A stretch of 64,000 bases of DNA from Sipunculus nudus. Its lineage: Eukaryota; Annelida; Sipuncula; Golfingiida; Sipunculidae. The stretch is from NCBI GenBank assembly GCA_026874595.1, contig CM049315.1, forward strand, positions 78,477,401 to 78,541,400. Direction: 5' to 3'. Below, piece after piece: positions 57,201 through 64,000 of this stretch (within the stretch, counting starts at the first letter, position 1; each line of letters opens with the position of its first letter). The notes beneath the pieces are model-generated. The model did no database searches. It was not told where the DNA came from and saw only the letters and a program-made list of their open reading frames with translations. A program made the position numbers and the translations under genes.

Positions 57201-60200
57201 TCCATTTCTGAAACCAAATTTTACTAATTTTAAACTTATTTTCTTGTAGCAACTTTTCTGATTGGAATTTTGTTAATGCATAATTGGAGTGAACCTGTGT
57301 TTTCATTTACCATTAATCAACTGATCTAATCAATTCAAACTGTTTTTTATATTCCACAGGAAGATAGTGTTCCACTGACCACAGCGTGAGGACTGATGCA
57401 GGGCCTTCAACATTCCTCTACAGGTTGCCAGCCCAGCCCAGCCCAACAAGGCCAAGTGTAACAGCTGACTATGGGGCCAGGCATATACATATTTGTAAGG
57501 AAGTTCTTCTGATTCAGTTTAGCCTTCAATTCTCTCTCCAATTCCAGGCCTTTCAGTTCTGAAAGCAAATTTTAAACTTTTTCTTAAACAACTTTTCTCA
57601 TTGGAATTTTGCTGAGGCATAATTGAAGGGAATCTTGTGTTTTCATGGACCATTAATTAACTGATCTGATCAATTCAAACTGTTTTATATTCAACAGGAA
57701 GATAGAGATCCACTGACCACAGCGTGAGGACTGATGCAGGGCCTCCAACATTCCTCCACAGGTTGCCAGCCCAGCCCAGCAAGGCCAACTGCAGCCTGAT
57801 GTACAAAACAGGCCGAGTTCAGCAGGTACATACCCATGACACATCTGGCCAACCTATACCTGGGCTCCATTATGGTGACCTCTATAACAGGATGAGTTGC
57901 AATCCTTATTCCACACAAGCTGGTATTTGTGAAAAAGGGTGATTTTTAGACCCAACATCTAGGCCTTCCATTTCTGAAACCAAATTTTGCTAATTTTAAA
58001 CTAAATTTGGAAGCAACTTTTCTCATTGGAATTTTGTTGATGCATAATTGGAGTGAATCTGTGTTTTCATGGACCATTAATTAACTGATCTGATCAATTC
58101 AAACTGTTTTATATTCAGCAGGAAGATAGAGATCTACTGAACACAGCGTGAGGACTGATGCAGGGCCTCAAACATTCCTCCACAGGTTGCCAGCCCAGCC
58201 CAGCAAGGCCAACTGCAGTCTGTTGTACAAAACCGTCCGAGTTCAGCAGGTACATACCCATGACACATCTGGCCAACCTACACCTGGGCTCCATTATGGT
58301 GACCTCCATGACAGGATGAATTGCAATCCTTATTCCACACAAGCTGGTATTTGTGAAAAAGGGTGAATTTTAGACCCAACATCTAGGCCTTCCATTTCTG
58401 AAACCAAATTTTGCTAATTTTAAACTAAATTTTGAAGCAACTTTTCTCATTAGAATTTTGTTGATGCATAATTGGAGTGAATCTGTGTTTTCATGGACCA
58501 TTAATTAACTGATCTGATCAATTCAGACTGTTTTATATTCAGCAGGAAGATAGAGATCCACTGAACACAGCGTGAGGACTGATGCAGGGCCTCCAACATT
58601 CCTCCACAGGTTGCCAGCCCAGCCCAGCAAGGCCAACTGCAGCCTGTTGTACAAAAGCAGGGGAGTTCAGCAGGTACTTACCCTTGACACATCTGGCCAA
58701 CCTACACCTGGGCTCCATTAGCCTTCAATTCTCTCTCCAATTCCAGGCCTTCCAGTTCTGAAAGCAAATTTTATACTTTTTCTAGAACAACTTTTCTCAT
58801 TGGAATTTTGCTGATGCATAATTGGAGGGAATCTTGTGTTTTCATGGACCATTAATTAACTGATCTGATCAATTCAAACTGTTTTATATTCAACAGGAAG
58901 ATAGAGATCCACTGACCACAGCGTGAGGACTGATGCAGGGCCTCAAACATTCCTCCACAGGTTGCCAGCCCAGCCCAGCAAGGCCAACTGCAGCCTGATG
59001 TACAAAACCGGCCGAGTTCAGCAGGTACATACCCATGACACATCTGGCCAACCTATACAAGGGCTCCATTATGGTGACCTCTATAACAGGATGAGTTGCA
59101 ATCCTTATTCCACACAAGCTGGTATTTGTGAAAAAGGGTGATTTTTAGACCCAACATCTAGGCCTTCCATTTCTGAAACCAAATTTTGCTAATTTTAAAC
59201 TAAATTTGGAAGCAACTTTTCTCATTGGAATTTTGTTGATGCATAATTGGAGTGAATCTGTGTTTTCATGGACCATTAATTAACTGATCTGATCAATTCA
59301 AACTGTTTTATATTCAGCAGGAAGATAGAGATCCACTGAACACAGCGTGAGGACTGATGCAGGGCCTCAAACATTCCTCCACAGGTTGCCAGCCCAGCCC
59401 AGCACGGCCAACTGCAGCCTGTTGTACAAAACCGTCCGAGTTCAGCAGGTACATACCCATGACACATCTGGCCAACCTACACCTGGGCTCCATTATGGTG
59501 ACCTCCATGACAGGATGAATTGCAATCCTTATTCCACACAAGCTGGTATTTGTGAAAAAGGGTGAATTTTAGACCCAACATCTAGGCCTTCCATTTCTGA
59601 AACCAAATTTTCTAATTTTAAACTAAATTTTGAAGCAACTTTTCTCATTAGAATTTTGTTGATGCATAATTGGAGTGAATCTGTGTTTTCATGGACCATT
59701 AATTAACTGATCTGATCAATTCAGACTGTTTTATATTCAGCAGGAAGATAGAGATCCACTGAACACAGCGTGAGGACTGATGCAGGGCCTCCAACATTCC
59801 TCCACAGGTTGCCAGCCCAGCCCAGCAAGGCCAACTGCAGCCTGTTGTACAAAAGCAGGGGAGTTCAGCAGGTACTTACCCTTGACACATCTGGCCAACC
59901 TACACCTGGGCTCCATTAGCCTTCAATTCTCTCTCCAATTCCAGGCCTTCCAGTTCTGAAAGCAAATTTTATACTTTTTCTAGAACAACTTTTCTCATTG
60001 GAATTTTGCTGATGCATAATTGGAGGGAATCTTGTGTTTTCATGGACCATTAATTAACTGATCTGATCAATTCAAACTGTTTTATATTCAACAGGAAGAT
60101 AGAGATCCACTGACCACAGCGTGAGGACTGATGCAGGGCCTCAAACATTCCTCCACAGGTTGCCAGCCCAGCCCAGCAAGGCCAACTGCAGCCTGATGTA

Positions 60201-63200
60201 CAAAACCGGCCGAGTTCAGCAGGTACATACCCATGACACATCTGGCCAACCTATACAAGGGCTCCATTATGGTGACCTCTATAACAGGATGAGTTGCAAT
60301 CCTTATTCCACACAAGCTGGTATTTGTGAAAAAGGGTGATTTTTAGACCCAACATCTAGGCCTTCCATTTCTGAAACCAAATTTTGCTAATTTTAAACTA
60401 AATTTGGAAGCAACTTTTCTCATTGGAATTTTGTTGATGCATAATTGGAGTGAATCTGTGTTTTCATGGACCATTAATTAACTGATCTGATCAATTCAAA
60501 CTGTTTTATATTCAGCAGGAAGATAGAGATCCACTGAACACAGCGTGAGGACTGATGCAGGGCCTCAAACATTCCTCCACAGGTTGCCAGCCCAGCAAGG
60601 CCAACTGCAGCCTGTTGTACAAAACCGTCCGAGTTCAGCAGGTACATACCCATGACACATCTGGCCAACCTACACCTGGGCTCCATTATGGTGACCTCCA
60701 TGACAGGATGAATTGCAATCCTTATTCCACACAAGCTGGTATTTGTGAAAAAGGGTGAATTTTAGACCCAACATCTAGGCCTTCCATTTCTGAAACCAAA
60801 TTTTGCTTATTTTAAACTAAATTTTGAAGCAACTTTTCTCATTAGAATTTTGTTGATGCATAATTGGAGTGAATCTGTGTTTTCATGGACCATTAATTAA
60901 CTGATCTGATCAATTCAAACTGTTTTATATTCAGCAGGAAGATAGAGATCCACTGAACACAGCGTGAGGACTGATGCAGGGCCTCCAACATTCCTCCACA
61001 GGTTGCCAGCCCAGCCCAGCAAGGCCCACTGCAGCCTGTTGTACAAAAGCAGGGGAGTTCAGCAGGTACTTACCCTTGACACATCTGGCCAACCTACACC
61101 TGGGCTCCATTAGCCTTCAATTCTCTCTCCAATTCCAGGCCTTTCAGTTCTGAAAGCAAATTTTAAACTTTTTCTAAAACAACTTTTCTCATTGGAATTT
61201 TGCTGAGGCATAATTGAAGGGAATCTTGTGTTTTCATGGACCATTAATTAACTGATCTGATCAATTCAAACTGTTTTATATTCAACAGGAAGATAGAGAT
61301 CCACTGACCACAGCGTGAGGACTGATGGAGGGCCTCCAACATTCCTCCACAGGTTGCCAGCCCAGCCCAGCAAGGCCAACTGCAGCCTGATGTACAAAAC
61401 AGGCCGAGTTCAGCAGGTACATACCCATGACACATCTGGCCAACCTATACCTGGGCTCCATTATGGTGACCTCTATAACAGGATGAGTTGCAATCCTTAT
61501 TCCACACAAGCTGGTATTTGTTAAAAAGGGTGATTTTTAGACCCAAAATCTAGGCCTTCCATTTCTGAAACCAAATTTTACTAATTTTAAACTTATTTTC
61601 TTGTAGCAACTTTTCTGATTGGAATTTTGTTAATGCATAATTGGAGTGAACCTGTGTTTTCATTTACCATTAATCAACTGATCTAATCAATTCAAACTGT
61701 TTTTTATATTCCACAGGAAGATAGTGTTCCACTGACCACAGCGTGAGGACTGATGCAGGGCCTTCAACATTCCTCTACAGGTTGCCAGCCCAGCCCAGCC
61801 CAACAAGGCCAAGTGTAACAGCTGACTATGGGGCCAGGCATATACATATTTGTAAGGAAGTTCTTCTGATTCAGTTTAGCCTTCAATTCTCTCTCCAATT
61901 CCAGGCCTTTCAGTTCTGAAAGCAAATTTTAAACTTTTTCTTAAACAACTTTTCTCATTGGAATTTTGCTGAGGCATAATTGAAGGGAATCTTGTGTTTT
62001 CATGGACCATTAATTAACTGATCTGATCAATTCAAACTGTTTTATATTCAACAGGAAGATAGAGATCCACTGACCACAGCGTGAGGACTGATGCAGGGCC
62101 TCAAACATTCCTCCACAGGTTGCCAGCCCAGCCCAGCAAGGCCAACTGCAGCCTGATGTACAAAACAGGCCGAGTTCAGCAGGTACATACCCATGACACA
62201 TCTGGCCAACCTATACCTGGGCTCCATTATGGTGACCTCTATAACAGGATGAGTTGCAATCCTTATTCCACACAAGCTGGTATTTGTGAAAAAGGGTGAT
62301 TTTTAGACCCAACATCTAGGCCTTCCATTTCTGAAACCAAATTTTGCTAATTTTAAACTAAATTTGGAAGCAACTTTTCTCATTGGAATTTTGTTGATGC
62401 ATAATTGGAGTGAATCTGTGTTTTCATGGACCATTAATTAACTGATCTGATCAATTCAAACTGTTTTATATTCAGCAGGAAGATAGAGATCTACTGAACA
62501 CAGCGTGAGGACTGATGCAGGGCCTCAAACATTCCTCCACAGGTTGCCAGCCCAGCCCAGCAAGGCCAACTGCAGTCTGTTGTACAAAACCGTCCGAGTT
62601 CAGCAGGTACATACCCATGACACATCTGGCCAACCTACACCTGGGCTCCATTATGGTGACCTCCATGACAGGATGAATTGCAATCCTTATTCCACACAAG
62701 CTGGTATTTGTGAAAAAGGGTGAATTTTAGACCCAACATCTAGGCCTTCCATTTCTGAAACCAAATTTTGCTAATTTTAAACTAAATTTTGAAGCAACTT
62801 TTCTCATTAGAATTTTGTTGATGCATAATTGGAGTGAATCTGTGTTTTCATGGACCATTAATTAACTGATCTGATCAATTCAGACTGTTTTATATTCAGC
62901 AGGAAGATAGAGATCCACTGAACACAGCGTGAGGACTGATGCAGGGCCTCCAACATTCCTCCACAGGTTGCCAGCCCAGCCCAGCAAGGCCAACTGCAGC
63001 CTGTTGTACAAAAGCAGGGGAGTTCAGCAGGTACTTACCCTTGACACATCTGGCCAACCTACACCTGGGCTCCATTAGCCTTCAATTCTCTCTCCAATTC
63101 CAGGCCTTTCAGTTCTGAAAGCAAATTTTAAACTTTTTCTAAAACAACTTTTCTCATTGGAATTTTGCTGAGGCATAATTGAAGGGAATCTTGTGTTTTC

Positions 63201-63279
63201 ATGGACCATTAATTAACTGATCTGATCAATTCAAACTGTTTTATATTCAACAGGAAGATAGAGATCCACTGACCACAGC
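54249..63279 (+). repeat. S424 higher-order repeat 3 (9031 bp, internally expanded)
   Basis: Follows copy 1 (markers at 54877, 55536, 56126, 56569, 56887, 57653, 58115, 58852), then repeats a 1198-bp block (58852 to 60050, 59276 to 60474) and re-enters the 46337-type sequence at 61244. Confidence 0.9.
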
Positions 63280-64000
63280 GTGAGGACTGATGCAGGGCCT
63301 CCATCATTCATCCACAGGTTGCCAGCCCAGCCCAGCAAGGCCAACTGCAGCCTGTTGTACAAAAGCGGGGGAGTTCAGCAGGTACATACCCATGACACAT
63401 CCCGCCAATCTACACCTTGGATCCAATATGGTGATCTCCATGACAGGATGAGTTGCAATCCTTATTCCACACAAGCTGGTATTTGTGAAAAAGGGTGATT
63501 TTTTGACCCAAAATCACAGGGACCAGGCATATACATATTTGTAAGGAGTTTTTCTGATTCAGTTTATCTTGCTTATTTTAAACTTGTTCCACTGACCACA
63601 GCGTGAGGACTGATGCAGGGCCTTCAACATTCCTCCACAGGTTGCCAGCCCAGCCCAGCCTAACAAGGCCAAGTGTAACAGCTGACTATGGGGCCAGGCA
63701 TATACATATTTGTAAGGAAGTTCTTCTGATTCAGTTTAGCCTTCAATTCTCTCTCCAATTCCAGGCCTTTCAGTTCTGAAAGCAAATTTTAAACTTTTTC
63801 TGGAACAACTTTTCTCATTGGAATTTTGCTGATGCATAATTGGAGGGAATCTTGTGTTTTCATGGACCATTAATTAACTGATCTGATCAATTCAAACTGT
63901 TTTATATTCAACAGGAAGATAGAGATCGACTGACCACAGCGTGAGGACTGATGCAGGGCCTCCAACATTCCTCCACAGGTTGCCAGCCCAGCCCAGCAAG
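63280..64000 (+). repeat. S424 higher-order repeat 4 (partial)
   Basis: Restarts with the same variant as 43699, 49148 and 54249, and is cut by the window end. Confidence 0.9.

Larger units (their letters stand above)
42452..64000 (+). repeat. 424-bp satellite S424 with higher-order structure (continues past the window)
   Basis: The basic unit is about 424 bp (for example 42571 to 42995, 47174 to 47598, 58852 to 59276), with shortened and recombined variants. Each unit has ATGCATAATTGGAG, ATTAACTGATCTGATCAATT, a TTTTATATTCAACAG tract, a GGACTGATGCAGGGCCT block, a TTCAGCAG|GTACATACC tract and a CATCTAGGCCTTCC block. Open frames of 63-77 codons occur on both strands of nearly every unit at the same places, which is expected when one satellite sequence happens to be open, and is not evidence for genes. 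Confidence 0.95.

Noticed and set aside
42571-63498. Dozens of 63-77-codon open frames on both strands of S424 as a gene family
   Set aside because: They occur at the same place in every satellite unit on both strands, the block frames stop near the cassette start, and there are no conserved domains or starts.

Overview
The window looks like accessory, repeat-dominated DNA from an animal nuclear genome. Evidence is the spliceosomal-type GT/AG signals, minisatellites, kilobase-scale satellite higher-order repeats, a solo-LTR-like insertion and Helentron-like non-autonomous elements. The style fits a marine invertebrate and most resembles a mollusc, but that assignment is an impression from repeat style, not a sequence match. 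I see no intact protein-coding gene, no rRNA or tRNA, and nothing prokaryotic. Nearly all open frames are short, repeat-borne, and often open on both strands.

Layout. 1-10970: interspersed elements of two related families. Family A (about 1049-4890, and a 5'-shortened copy 9133-10970) has inverted subterminal repeats GCGAACCTGTG/CACAGGTTCGC and a terminal palindrome AGGCCTGTAGGCCT. Family B (5181-8914) has subterminal repeats GTATCCGCCAAAA/TTTTGGCGGATAC, a 3' stem-loop followed by CTAG, and a core of about 280-bp tandem units. Both carry the 14-bp palindrome AGGTGGCGCCACCT or close variants. Family B is split by a 1150-bp TG...CA insertion with a 5-bp target duplication (6162-7311), probably a solo LTR.

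10971-41403: four head-to-tail copies (X1-X4) of one segment. Each has a 121-123-bp exon-like block E1 with good splice signals, then a 35-bp minisatellite. X1-X3 also have a hairpin, an exon-like block E2, a 120-146-bp repeat and a short acidic C-terminal relic; X4 is truncated. The E1 and E2 phases agree in X1, so the minisatellite sits where an intron would be. It is about 1.8 kb in X3 and about 16.7 kb in X2 (about 475 units), with exact 1372-bp higher-order repeats. X1 also carries a 2057-bp TA-flanked inverted-repeat element (12721-14777) that itself holds four 335-bp tandem units. Stops and frameshifts show E1/E2 are decayed gene fragments in most copies.

41404-42451: four more family-B-type 280-bp units. 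42452-64000: a satellite with a basic unit near 424 bp, arranged in higher-order repeats starting at 43699, 49148, 54249 and 63280 and running off the window end. Each full unit has a strong-looking 3' splice-site-like tract, a 128-bp block and a 5' splice-site-like donor, but all three frames of the block stop within about 30 bases, so it is not an internal coding exon.

The common theme is repeated nesting: tandem arrays inside mobile elements, mobile elements inside tandem arrays, and arrays inside intron-like gaps of duplicated gene fragments.
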